Position numbers and translations under genes: made by a program. DNA of 11,621 nucleotides. It comes from CAYFTL01 sp964346145 (lineage in GTDB: Bacteria; Bacillota; Clostridia; Christensenellales; Aristaeellaceae). Below the pieces are notes generated by a model. It ran no database searches. It saw only the letters and a list, made by a program, of their open reading frames with translations, and was not told the DNA's origin. Below, one piece after another: positions 1 to 6,478 of the stretch. The number at the start of each line of letters is the position of its first letter. The stretch's first letter is position 1. The stretch spans positions 1-11,621 of the forward strand of contig CAYFTL010000050.1 of NCBI GenBank assembly GCA_964346145.1, given 5' to 3'.

Positions 1-64
1 TATCCGCGCATTATGAAATGAGAGAAAACAAAAAAATGATACCATAAAGTAGGGTGAAAAGAAA

Positions 65-190
65 GTGAAAGAGCGGGATGGGGAAGTTCGTATAATTATG
101 TTTTATGGCTTAGGTGGTGTGCCGTACTCCATTTGTTGCTTATCTATATTGTATCTGTTTTCAAAAGGTCAGAGAAAAAAGGTTAACTGA
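65..190 (+). CDS. possible small single-pass membrane peptide (41 aa)
   Basis: This is a short frame opening with GTG and closing with TGA, preceded by a weak purine-rich AGGGTG about 9 nt upstream. The predicted peptide has a charged N-terminus (KERDGEVR), a hydrophobic stretch of about 22 residues (roughly residues 10-32, with the core CCLSILYLF), and a basic end (KGQRKK). That is the pattern of one membrane helix with a positive-inside tail. I recognise no family. No promoter or terminator is clear around it and the surroundings are AT-rich and gene-poor, so it may be a chance frame or the remnant of a longer membrane protein. Confidence 0.22.
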   Translation: MKERDGEVRIIMFYGLGGVPYSICCLSILYLFSKGQRKKVN

Positions 191-308
191 TTTATTGTTT
201 GAAGTCCTATTTCATAATAATCTTAGAATATCATATTTCTTTTGCAACAAGGTGTACTGATCGGCATAGCAGGATGAATTCTGGAAATATCTATAAAGGT
301 AGTGATGG

Positions 309-818
309 ATGGATTTAAACAAACATGTAGTGCTTGGCGATATTGTATCTAATGGCAGTATATGAGAAAGGAAGGACTTCGGCAGGGCGATTTTGGAGTA
401 GAAGATACAAAAAAGAGCTGAAAGAATCTATCGAAAATATGGCGATGCTCATCAATGCTTTTGCCTATTCTGAGGTGCTGCCATCAGACCGAGATTTTTG
501 GTGTGTTGACAAGGCAGTCTATATGTCTTGGGCGTCTGATGGGTATGCGTTTACGCCAATTCGTTCGGTTGGCGGTTTGCTCATGGAGGTTAACAATCTT
601 ATGAAAGATATAATTGATCGGCTGTTAAACGCAACAAAGAAGCTAAATCGGTCCAACAAAAGAGAAATAGAGTATTTGTTATATGCGCTACACAACCTCC
701 CGCGAGCATATTTCTATACACAAAAGCAATCGTTGACGGGGTTACCGTTGTTGTGCGGTTGCTCATTTCACCTGAAACAGCCATAGAGTATGCACAAAGC
801 GATTTAAACGCAATTTGA
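309..818 (+). pseudogene. unrecognised gene broken by two compensating frameshifts (about 170 codons)
   Basis: An AAAGG ribosome binding site (295-299) stands 9 nt before ATG 309, which opens a frame beginning MDLNKHVVLGDIVSNGS that ends at a TGA after 18 codons. From about 340 the protein-like sequence continues in the next frame (EKGRTSAGRFWSRRYKKEL, later SDRDFWCVDKAVYMSWASDG and EIEYLLYALHNLPRAYF) to about 718. The first frame then looks coding again (KAIVDGVTVVVRLLISPETA, then IEYAQSDLNAI) and ends at tandem TGA codons at 816-821. The shifts cancel, and an intrinsic terminator follows 19 nt after the first stop. The simplest reading is one former soluble protein of about 170 residues carrying two indels. 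The longest single frame (334-786) would need a TTG start with no ribosome binding site and would replace the natural C-terminus with a Cys-rich tail. I do not recognise the family; sequencing error or an intact shorter gene are alternatives. Confidence 0.5.
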
Positions 819-836
819 TGAGTATTTGAGTATTCC

Positions 837-877
837 AAACTTCCGCTTTCGCTTTTTTGGACGCGGAAGTTTTTTAT
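837..877 (+). terminator. intrinsic terminator after the frameshifted gene
   Basis: A 10-bp stem, AAACTTCCGC (837-846) with GCGGAAGTTT (863-872), encloses a 16-nt loop and runs into T-rich sequence (TTTTTTAT). It sits 19 nt after the stop at 816-818, which supports a real transcription unit upstream. Confidence 0.75.
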
Positions 878-879
878 AA

Positions 880-1337
880 TTATGGAATACCAAGGATACA
901 TACAAGTTTGAGCTTCATACTGATGGCTGCCTGACCCTGATGCGCAATTTGCACTTTAGGCGTAGGTAATGAATGGTCTGAGTACGGCATGGCCGGGCGA
1001 ATCATACGCTCTATTTTCATCATTTTAAGTGGGAACATTTTTTTCTGTTGTTCTGTACTGGGTAATGATAGTACGCATTAAAATCAAAAGCTTGTATGCA
1101 AAAATATTTTTGAAGGCATCCTGCTTGTGAATGGGCTATATATTTTGGTTTGATCCGGGGTGGGGTAAAATACAGGACGCTAAATTGTAAAAGAATGCTA
1201 TGCAAAAAAACAAAATGGATTCGAGAACAATAGCTAGCTCAAAGAAGCGTTGAATAAGAAATGTAAAACGGAACAAAAAATGCTGTGAATTTACTGAAGG
1301 ATAACCGATAACCAAGTTCAAAATGCACGAGTGTCGC
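880..1337. other. gene-free AT-rich stretch upstream of serC
   Basis: About 460 nt lie between the terminator at 837-877 and the serC promoter. I see no supported gene, tRNA, T-box or riboswitch. One short open stretch on the + strand (880-966, about 29 codons, including DTYKFELHTDGCLTLMRN) looks protein-like but has no start codon or ribosome binding site, so it could be the remnant of a decayed gene. The frames on the opposite strand (1020-1321) lack ribosome binding sites and have unnatural composition. Confidence 0.6.
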
Positions 1338-1366
1338 TTGAATGCAACACTTTAGCGTTGTATAAT
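1338..1366 (+). promoter_or_regulatory. sigma-A-like promoter of serC-serA
   Basis: TTGAAT (1338-1343), a 17-nt spacer, and a perfect TATAAT (1361-1366). Transcription would start near 1373, giving a leader of about 42 nt. That is too short for a T-box or other large riboswitch and excludes the upstream in-frame GTG at 1331 as the start of serC. Confidence 0.8.
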
Positions 1367-1414
1367 GAGAAAACATTGGTAAATATATATGGACAAAAAA
1401 CAGGAGGTATGATC

Positions 1415-2497
1415 ATGGATCGCGTGTATAACTTTTCTCCAGGCCCTGCGATGTTGCCCCAGAGCGTGTTGGAAATTGCGGCCGACGAAATGCTCAACTT
1501 TGGGAATACCGGAACTTCGGTGATGGAGATGAGTCACCGATCCAAAGCATACATTGGTATTTTTGACGAAACCGTGGCGTTGGTGCGTGAGCTGATGAAT
1601 GTTCCGGATAATTTTAAGATACTGTTTTTACAGGGTGGAGCCACTGGCCAGTTTGCGGCGGTTCCCATGAATTTGATGGGTGGATTCGGCAGCGCCGATT
1701 ATGTGGACAGCGGAAACTTTGCTAATGCAGCTATCAAGGAAGCCGGCAAATACGGCAATGTTCGGGTGGTGGCTAGTTCCCGTGAAGACAATTATACCCA
1801 CATCCCCGACTTAAATCCGGCAGACTTTAACGACAAAGCCGATTATTTTCATATTACAACAAACAACACAATTTATGGCACACGTTTTACCAAAATTCCA
1901 GATGCTGGAATGGTGCCCTTGGTGGCTGATGCTTCCAGCAACATATTGTCTGAACCGTTGGATGTCAACAAGTTTGGCGTGATTTATGCGGGGGCTCAGA
2001 AGAACATGGGGCCGGCAGGTGCAACCCTGGTAATCGTCCGCGAAGATTTGCTAGGCAAACAGCTGCCCAAAACTCCCAAATTCATTGACTGGCAAGCCCA
2101 AGCGAAATCTGACTCAATGCTCAATACACCGCCGACCTACACCATTTATATGATTGGGCTTTGCATGAAGTGGCTGAAAAACCTGGGCGGTGTGCAAGCC
2201 ATTGAAAAAATCAACATGGAAAAATCCCAACTTTTGTACGATTTTTTAGATGGCAGCAAGTTGTTCAAACCCACTGCGCAAAAAGAATTTCGTTCCCGCA
2301 TGAACGTTACTTTTGTAACGGAAAGCGACGAAATGAACGATGCCTTTGTTAAGTATGCGGCATCCAAAGGATTAATCAACCTGAAAGGCCACCGTTTGGT
2401 GGGTGGAATGCGCGCCAGCATTTATAACGCGATGCCCAGAGAAGGGGTTGTCGCGCTGGTGGATGTAATGAAACAGTTTGAAGCGGATAACGCCTGA
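1415..2497 (+). CDS. serC: phosphoserine aminotransferase SerC
   Basis: SerC is a PLP-dependent class V aminotransferase that converts 3-phosphohydroxypyruvate and glutamate to O-phosphoserine and 2-oxoglutarate, the second step of serine synthesis in the cytoplasm. The 360-residue product matches the usual family length. Visible motifs are the N-terminal NFSPGPAMLP, MEMSHRS at 37-43 (phosphate-binding region), FLQGGATGQF at 71-80, ADASSNILS at 171-179, and the PLP-lysine motif AGAQKNMGPAG with K196. GGMRASIYNAM near residues 330-340 supplies the C-terminal substrate-binding arginine. ATG 1415 is chosen because AGGAGG (1402-1407) lies 7 nt upstream. An ATG at 1409 is too close to that site, and the in-frame GTG at 1331 lies upstream of the predicted transcription start. 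The gene is followed after 17 nt by serA and is the first gene of that unit. Confidence 0.97.
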   Translation: MDRVYNFSPGPAMLPQSVLEIAADEMLNFGNTGTSVMEMSHRSKAYIGIFDETVALVRELMNVPDNFKILFLQGGATGQFAAVPMNLMGGFGSADYVDSGNFANAAIKEAGKYGNVRVVASSREDNYTHIPDLNPADFNDKADYFHITTNNTIYGTRFTKIPDAGMVPLVADASSNILSEPLDVNKFGVIYAGAQKNMGPAGATLVIVREDLLGKQLPKTPKFIDWQAQAKSDSMLNTPPTYTIYMIGLCMKWLKNLGGVQAIEKINMEKSQLLYDFLDGSKLFKPTAQKEFRSRMNVTFVTESDEMNDAFVKYAASKGLINLKGHRLVGGMRASIYNAMPREGVVALVDVMKQFEADNA

Positions 2498-2514
2498 AAT
2501 AGGAGGAAGTGTAA

Positions 2515-3681
2515 GTGCTGAATATTAAGACGCTGAATGAGATTTCGCCGGTATATAAAAAAGTTTTGGATATGGACGAGTATAACGTAAGCGCAGAGGC
2601 CGAAAATCCTGATGCTATTTTGGTGCGTAGCGCTGATATGCATGGAATGGAGCTGGCACCCAACACCTTGGCGATAGGACGTGCGGGAGCAGGCACCAAC
2701 AATATTCCCTCGGAAGAGTATGGGAAGCAAGGCATAGTGGTTTTCAATTCTCCGGGTGCAAATGCAAATGCGGTTAAGGAATTGGTGGTGGCCGGTTTGT
2801 TGCTGGCTTCGCGCAACATTCATGCCGGAATTGAGTGGGCAGATTCGCTCAAAGGAAAAGGCGATGAAGTTCCCAAGTTGGTGGAAAAAGGCAAAAGCCA
2901 ATTTGTGGGCCCTGAAATCGCCGGAAAAACTTTGGGTGTTATCGGCCTGGGCGCCATCGGCGTAATGGTAGCCAATGCGGCTCGGGCGCTAGGTATGACG
3001 GTAATCGGATTTGATCCGTATATTTCGGTGGACCATGCGTGGATGCTGTCGCGCTCGGTTATGCCTGCCAAATCCCAGCAAGAGCTGCTGGAGCAGAGCG
3101 ATTATGTAACCGTTCACGTGCCTTTGATGAACGAGACGCGTGGCATGATTAATTTAAACTTCATCGAAAACATGAAAGATGGCGCAGTCATCCTGAACTT
3201 CTCTCGCGGAGAGTTGGCGGTAAATGCGGATGTGCTATCTGCGCTGGATTCGGGCAAAATTAGCGAATATGTAACGGATTTTCCGGCGGATGTGTTGCTA
3301 GGCCACGATAAAGTTATCTGTATTCCCCATTTGGGCGCCTCCACCCCGGAAAGTGAAGACAATTGTGTAGAAATGGTTGCCGAACAAATCGATAGCTATT
3401 TAAGAACCGGAAGCATCAAAAATTCGGTGAACTATCCGGATTGTGACTTGAGTGCGCCGGCCACCCATCGGATAGCAGTGCTGCACGCAAATACGCCCAA
3501 CCAGGTGAGCGCGATTACATCGCTGATTGCGGGGTATGCCATCAATATCGACAACATGTTGAACAAGTCTCGCGGCAAGTTTGCCTACACAGTTTTGGAT
3601 TTGGATGAGGAACCGCCCCAGGCATTGCTCGACAAGATAGACGAACTGGGGGACATTTATCGCGTTCGTGTGCTCCTTTAA
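2515..3681 (+). CDS. serA: D-3-phosphoglycerate dehydrogenase SerA, short ACT type
   Basis: SerA oxidises 3-phosphoglycerate to 3-phosphohydroxypyruvate with NAD+, the first step of serine synthesis, and so makes the substrate of the neighbouring SerC. The 388-residue product has the substrate-binding part at about 1-90, a Rossmann NAD-binding domain with GLGAIG at 144-149, the Arg of NFSRGE (R231), the His of PHLGAS (H272), and a C-terminal ACT domain from about 319, which in this family usually senses an amino acid such as serine. At the expected catalytic Glu position the sequence reads TDFPAD, with D259, a conservative change worth checking. GTG 2515 is the start: AGGAGG (2501-2506) lies 8 nt upstream, and the nearer GTG at 2509 runs straight into a stop. 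The gene follows serC by 17 nt and ends before a strong terminator, so the pair forms one operon. Confidence 0.95.
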   Translation: MLNIKTLNEISPVYKKVLDMDEYNVSAEAENPDAILVRSADMHGMELAPNTLAIGRAGAGTNNIPSEEYGKQGIVVFNSPGANANAVKELVVAGLLLASRNIHAGIEWADSLKGKGDEVPKLVEKGKSQFVGPEIAGKTLGVIGLGAIGVMVANAARALGMTVIGFDPYISVDHAWMLSRSVMPAKSQQELLEQSDYVTVHVPLMNETRGMINLNFIENMKDGAVILNFSRGELAVNADVLSALDSGKISEYVTDFPADVLLGHDKVICIPHLGASTPESEDNCVEMVAEQIDSYLRTGSIKNSVNYPDCDLSAPATHRIAVLHANTPNQVSAITSLIAGYAINIDNMLNKSRGKFAYTVLDLDEEPPQALLDKIDELGDIYRVRVLL

Positions 3682-3775
3682 AAGGTGTTTTCAGATGTGG
3701 TGATGAGCAGAATCTCAATTTAAAGAAGCGAAAAGACAAACATGGTATGTGCCGTGATAGGCTGAATGAGAAATG

Positions 3776-3822
3776 GCCGCAGTTTTTCCCTTGAACATAA
3801 GGGAAAAACTGCGGCTTGTTTT
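3776..3822 (+). terminator. strong intrinsic terminator of serC-serA
   Basis: A perfect 17-bp stem, GCCGCAGTTTTTCCCTT (3776-3792) with its complement at 3799-3815, has a 6-nt loop and is followed by TTGTTTTAAATT. It lies about 95 nt after the serA stop and separates that unit from plsX. Confidence 0.92.
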
Positions 3823-3883
3823 AAATTAAAGCTACGTAAAGCGCACATAAACCATTGCTTGGAACGAAAACTGACCGCTGCGC

Positions 3884-3912
3884 TTGTAAAAAAACATGTG
3901 AATTGCTATAAT
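3884..3912 (+). promoter_or_regulatory. sigma-A-like promoter of plsX-acpP
   Basis: TTGTAA (3884-3889), a 17-nt spacer, and a perfect TATAAT (3907-3912), placing the transcript start about 20 nt before the plsX ATG. I see no FapR-like inverted repeat around it. Confidence 0.72.
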
Positions 3913-3940
3913 AAACAAAACGTTTTTGAGGAGCGATTCC

Positions 3941-4957
3941 ATGCCGAAAGTTGTTGTTGCAGTGGACGCGATGGGTGGCGATTATGCGCCCGAAGCTGCG
4001 GTGGAAGGCGGCGCCCTGGCGCTGCGAGAATTACCGGATTTACACCTACTGCTTTGCGGTCCGGAGCAACGTTTAAAAGAAATCATTGGGCGATATGCCG
4101 ACGTTGCGCCGCGTATGGATGTGCGAGACGCGCCAGATACGATCGATATGCACGAAGCGCCGGTGCTGGCCGTGCGCCGCAAAGTCAACAGTTCAATGGT
4201 TGTGGCTATGTTGGCGGTTAAGAATAAGGAAGCCGGTGCTGTCCTTTCGGCCGGATCCACTGGAGCCTTGCTTGCAGGCGGGATGCTGCGGGTTGGTCGC
4301 ATTCATGGCATTGAGCGCCCCGCTTTGGCGCCGATTTTGCCCGGGGAAAATGGGCCATTTTTGTTGATCGACGGTGGAGCTAACGTGGATTGCCAGCCTA
4401 AGTATTTAAAACAGTTTGGTCTGATGGGTTCCATTTATATGCAAAAAGTGTTGGGACTGCAAAATCCTAAAGTAGGGCTTGTGAACATAGGAATTGAGAG
4501 TGAAAAGGGCAATCAAATGTCCAAAGAAGCCTACAAGCTTATGACTGAGCAAAATATTTACAACTTCATTGGCAACGTAGAAGCGCGGGAAGTACCCAGC
4601 GGCGACACACAGGTTATCGTGGCTGATGGGTTTGACGGCAACATTATTTTAAAATACACAGAAGGCCTTGCGGATACGCTGATTTCCATGCTAAAAGCTG
4701 AAATTATGGCCGGAGGATTGCGGGCCAAACTGGGTGGACTTTTATTAAAGCCGGCTATGAAGGCCTTTAAAAAACGCATGGACTATGAGGAATATGGTGG
4801 AGCCCCATTGTTGGGCGTGCAGGGCGCGGTGGTCAAGGCACACGGCAGCTCGAATTCTACGGCATTTAAAAATGCGCTGCACCAGGCATACAAGATGGTT
4901 GTGGGGGATGTGGCCGGACGAATACAGAGTTCGCTGGAACAAATGGAACATGAATAA
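3941..4957 (+). CDS. plsX: phosphate acyltransferase PlsX
   Basis: PlsX makes acyl-phosphate from acyl-ACP and inorganic phosphate. In the PlsX/PlsY pathway this acyl-phosphate donates the first acyl chain to glycerol-3-phosphate at the membrane. The 338-residue product has the usual family length and signatures: VAVDAMGGDYAP at 6-17, SAGSTGALLAGG at 103-114, LIDGGANVDC at 142-151, ADGFDGNI at 228-235, and GGAPLLGVQG followed by AHGSS near the C-terminus. ATG 3941 follows GAGGAG (3928-3933) by 7 nt; a frame five codons longer has no ribosome binding site. acpP follows after 35 nt, so enzyme and acyl carrier are co-transcribed. The fab genes that often lie between plsX and acpP in other Firmicutes (fabD, fabG) are absent here. 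Confidence 0.96.
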   Translation: MPKVVVAVDAMGGDYAPEAAVEGGALALRELPDLHLLLCGPEQRLKEIIGRYADVAPRMDVRDAPDTIDMHEAPVLAVRRKVNSSMVVAMLAVKNKEAGAVLSAGSTGALLAGGMLRVGRIHGIERPALAPILPGENGPFLLIDGGANVDCQPKYLKQFGLMGSIYMQKVLGLQNPKVGLVNIGIESEKGNQMSKEAYKLMTEQNIYNFIGNVEAREVPSGDTQVIVADGFDGNIILKYTEGLADTLISMLKAEIMAGGLRAKLGGLLLKPAMKAFKKRMDYEEYGGAPLLGVQGAVVKAHGSSNSTAFKNALHQAYKMVVGDVAGRIQSSLEQMEHE

Positions 4958-4992
4958 ATGTGGCTTTAAAGCATACGAAAGGGGTAGCTTTT

Positions 4993-5226
4993 ATGATTTA
5001 TGATAAAGTTGTAGAGTTGATTGCAAACCAATTGCCGGTGGCGAAGGAGAAAATCACCCGGGATGCCAGGTTGCTAGAGGACTTGGATGCGGATTCTGCC
5101 AACGTAATGATCTTGGTAATGGATTTGGAACAAGCTTTTGATTTGGAAGTGGACGACGATGTGCTCGCCGAAATTCGTACAGTAGGAGATATCGTTGACT
5201 ATTTAGAGAAACACGCACAGGAATAA
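4993..5226 (+). CDS. acpP: acyl carrier protein
   Basis: This 77-residue acidic protein has the acyl carrier fold. The phosphopantetheine attachment serine is S35 within DLDADSANVM, followed by helix III and an ending of the usual kind (TVGDIVDYLEKH). It carries growing acyl chains in fatty acid synthesis and supplies acyl-ACP to PlsX, encoded just upstream. The motif is DSANVM rather than the common DSLDVVE form; the serine and preceding Asp are kept, so function is likely, although a specialised carrier cannot be excluded. ATG 4993 is set by AAAGGGG ending at 4984, 8 nt upstream; an in-frame extension to about 4960 begins at a non-ATG codon without a ribosome binding site. An intrinsic terminator follows 27 nt after the stop. 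Confidence 0.92.
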   Translation: MIYDKVVELIANQLPVAKEKITRDARLLEDLDADSANVMILVMDLEQAFDLEVDDDVLAEIRTVGDIVDYLEKHAQE

Positions 5227-5253
5227 TTAAAACAGAAAAATGACTCAAATATT

Positions 5254-5297
5254 GCCGATGAAACGGGCCGCACATGTGCCCGTTATCGGCTTTTTTT
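5254..5297 (+). terminator. intrinsic terminator between acpP and rnc
   Basis: GCCGAT plus AACGGGC (5254-5268) pairs with GCCCGTT plus ATCGGC (5278-5290), giving 13 pairs with a 2-nt bulge, followed by seven T residues (5291-5297). It lies 18 nt before the rnc start, so most acpP transcripts should end here and rnc should be expressed at a lower level by read-through or from an unseen promoter. Confidence 0.85.
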
Positions 5298-5314
5298 ATC
5301 AGGGGTGTTGGTAT

Positions 5315-5992
5315 ATGGATATGGACTATTCTGCGTTGGAAAAACGCATTGGATATAAGTTTAATCAAAAAAACTTATTGGAAACAGCGCTAACCCACCC
5401 ATCTTACACGGGCGAGCACTCAGTGCCGCACTATCAGCGTTTGGAATTTTTGGGCGATGCAGTGCTGCAGCTGCTGGTTAGCGAGTATCTTTTTGAAGAG
5501 TTTCCCGATATTCCCGAAGGGCAGTTGACCGCGCGTCGGGCGGCGCTGGTGCGGGAAGAAACGCTGTGCGAGGCTGCGCGAGCATATGATTTGGGTAGTT
5601 ATTTGCGGCTATCCTGGGGAGAGGAAAAAAGCGGCGGCCGCGACAAATGTTCCATCTTGGCAGATGTCATGGAGGCGTTGATTGCCGCGGTCTACTTGGA
5701 TGGAGGGATGAAATACGCTTATATGCTGGTGATGCGCACCCTCTTTGCTCACAAGCTGGAAGCACTTGAAATATCTGATGCAAAAACGCGGCTTCAAGAG
5801 TGGGCACAAAGTCAAAAGGCAGAGACACCAGAATATTTTTTGGTGTCCGAATCCGGCCCGGATCACGATAAAGAATTTGTGATGGGGGTTAGCTTAAAGG
5901 GAGAGTGCTTGGCCAAAGGCAGAGGCAAGAGCAAGAAGCAGGCGCAGCAGCGCGCGGCTCATAATGCATTGAATAAGCTGGAGAAAAAATAG
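5315..5992 (+). CDS. rnc: ribonuclease III
   Basis: RNase III cleaves double-stranded RNA, maturing rRNA precursors and trimming structured mRNAs in the cytoplasm. The 225-residue product has the usual length and two domains. The N-terminal nuclease domain (about 1-150) carries the signature RLEFLGDAVL with E44 and D48 and the second metal site DVMEALIAAVYLDGG with D117 and E120. A C-terminal double-stranded RNA-binding domain (about 155-223) contains KTRLQEWAQ and ends in KGRGKSKKQAQQRAAHNAL. ATG 5315 is chosen because AGGGG (5301-5305) lies upstream at a suitable distance and because any earlier in-frame start would run through the terminator hairpin. A second ATG two codons later is possible. 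plsX-acpP-rnc is a familiar gene order; smc and ftsY, which often follow rnc, are not here. Confidence 0.96.
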   Translation: MDMDYSALEKRIGYKFNQKNLLETALTHPSYTGEHSVPHYQRLEFLGDAVLQLLVSEYLFEEFPDIPEGQLTARRAALVREETLCEAARAYDLGSYLRLSWGEEKSGGRDKCSILADVMEALIAAVYLDGGMKYAYMLVMRTLFAHKLEALEISDAKTRLQEWAQSQKAETPEYFLVSESGPDHDKEFVMGVSLKGECLAKGRGKSKKQAQQRAAHNALNKLEKK

Positions 5993-6056
5993 AGAGGGTT
6001 GGCATTTAAAAGAGTGGTGTGCGGCTATGGGCACATCGGATAGATAAATTTGATTT

Positions 6057-6085
6057 TTGACATATATTCAGCTATAATATATTAT
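6057..6085 (+). promoter_or_regulatory. sigma-A-like promoter of darA-holB-ricT
   Basis: A perfect TTGACA (6057-6062), a 17-nt spacer, and TATTAT (6080-6085). A TATAAT at 6073-6078 overlaps the region but is only 10 nt from the -35 box. Transcription would start about 23 nt before the darA ATG. Confidence 0.82.
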
Positions 6086-6114
6086 CATAGTAGTTGATGG
6101 GAGGCGATGGTTTT

Positions 6115-6444
6115 ATGAAGCTCATTATTGCGATTGTCCAAGACGAAGACTCTAGCCGCCTGGTTAGCAGTTTGATGAACGAGGGTTACAGTGTAACCAA
6201 ATTAGCGACCACCGGTGGCTTTTTGCGATCGGGCAACACCACGCTGATGATCGGTGTAGATGAAGACAAACTTGATGGAGCCATACACGTTATTGAAAAA
6301 ATGTGCAAGAGCCGCAAACAGATTGCCACTTCACCTTCGCCTGTTGCCGGAACCACTGGCGTTTACGTGCCCTATCCCATTGAAGTTATGGTCGGTGGGG
6401 CTACGGTTTTTGTGCTGAACGTTGAGCAGTTTGTCAAAATGTAG
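6115..6444 (+). CDS. darA: cyclic-di-AMP receptor DarA/PstA (PII-like, YaaQ family)
   Basis: This is a small trimeric PII-like protein that binds the second messenger c-di-AMP; its downstream partner is not established in general. The 109-residue length matches Bacillus DarA and Staphylococcus PstA. Conserved stretches are MKLIIAIVQDED at the N-terminus, the ligand-loop motif TKLATTGGFLRSGNTTL at 28-44 (F36, L37 and N41 align with ligand-contacting positions described for PstA), YVPYPIEV at 84-91, and VGGATVFVLNVEQF near the end. ATG 6115 follows GGGAGG (6099-6104) by 10 nt. The gene has its own consensus promoter and is followed after 34 nt by holB, the same association seen in Bacillus, where yaaR lies between them; yaaR is missing here. 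Confidence 0.95.
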   Translation: MKLIIAIVQDEDSSRLVSSLMNEGYSVTKLATTGGFLRSGNTTLMIGVDEDKLDGAIHVIEKMCKSRKQIATSPSPVAGTTGVYVPYPIEVMVGGATVFVLNVEQFVKM

Positions 6445-6478
6445 CTGACGGTCGGCGCAGTTGTTAAGGAGAAACCCA

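Noticed and set aside
1140..1180. GGGGTGGGGTAAAATA resembling a T-box-like motif upstream of serC
   Set aside because: The T-box core sequence and specifier structure are missing, and it lies upstream of the serC promoter, so it would not be in the transcript.
1020..1321. Two minus-strand frames of 61 codons upstream of serC
   Set aside because: They have no ribosome binding sites, no promoter on that strand and no recognisable motif.
1331..1414. Extended N-terminus of serC from GTG 1331
   Set aside because: The predicted promoter lies inside this extension and AGGAGG is correctly placed for ATG 1415; the extra residues are not part of the SerC family.
2376..2901. Overlapping minus-strand frames of 147 and 159 codons across the serC-serA junction
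   Set aside because: They are shadows of two well-supported + strand genes, with no ribosome binding sites and implausible composition.
3766..4221. 151-codon + strand frame before and within plsX
   Set aside because: It runs through the serA terminator and the plsX promoter and then reads plsX out of frame, producing an Arg- and Gly-rich unnatural sequence.
5240..5314. N-terminal extension of rnc by 25 codons
   Set aside because: It would translate across the acpP terminator hairpin; a ribosome binding site and the family-like N-terminus support ATG 5315.
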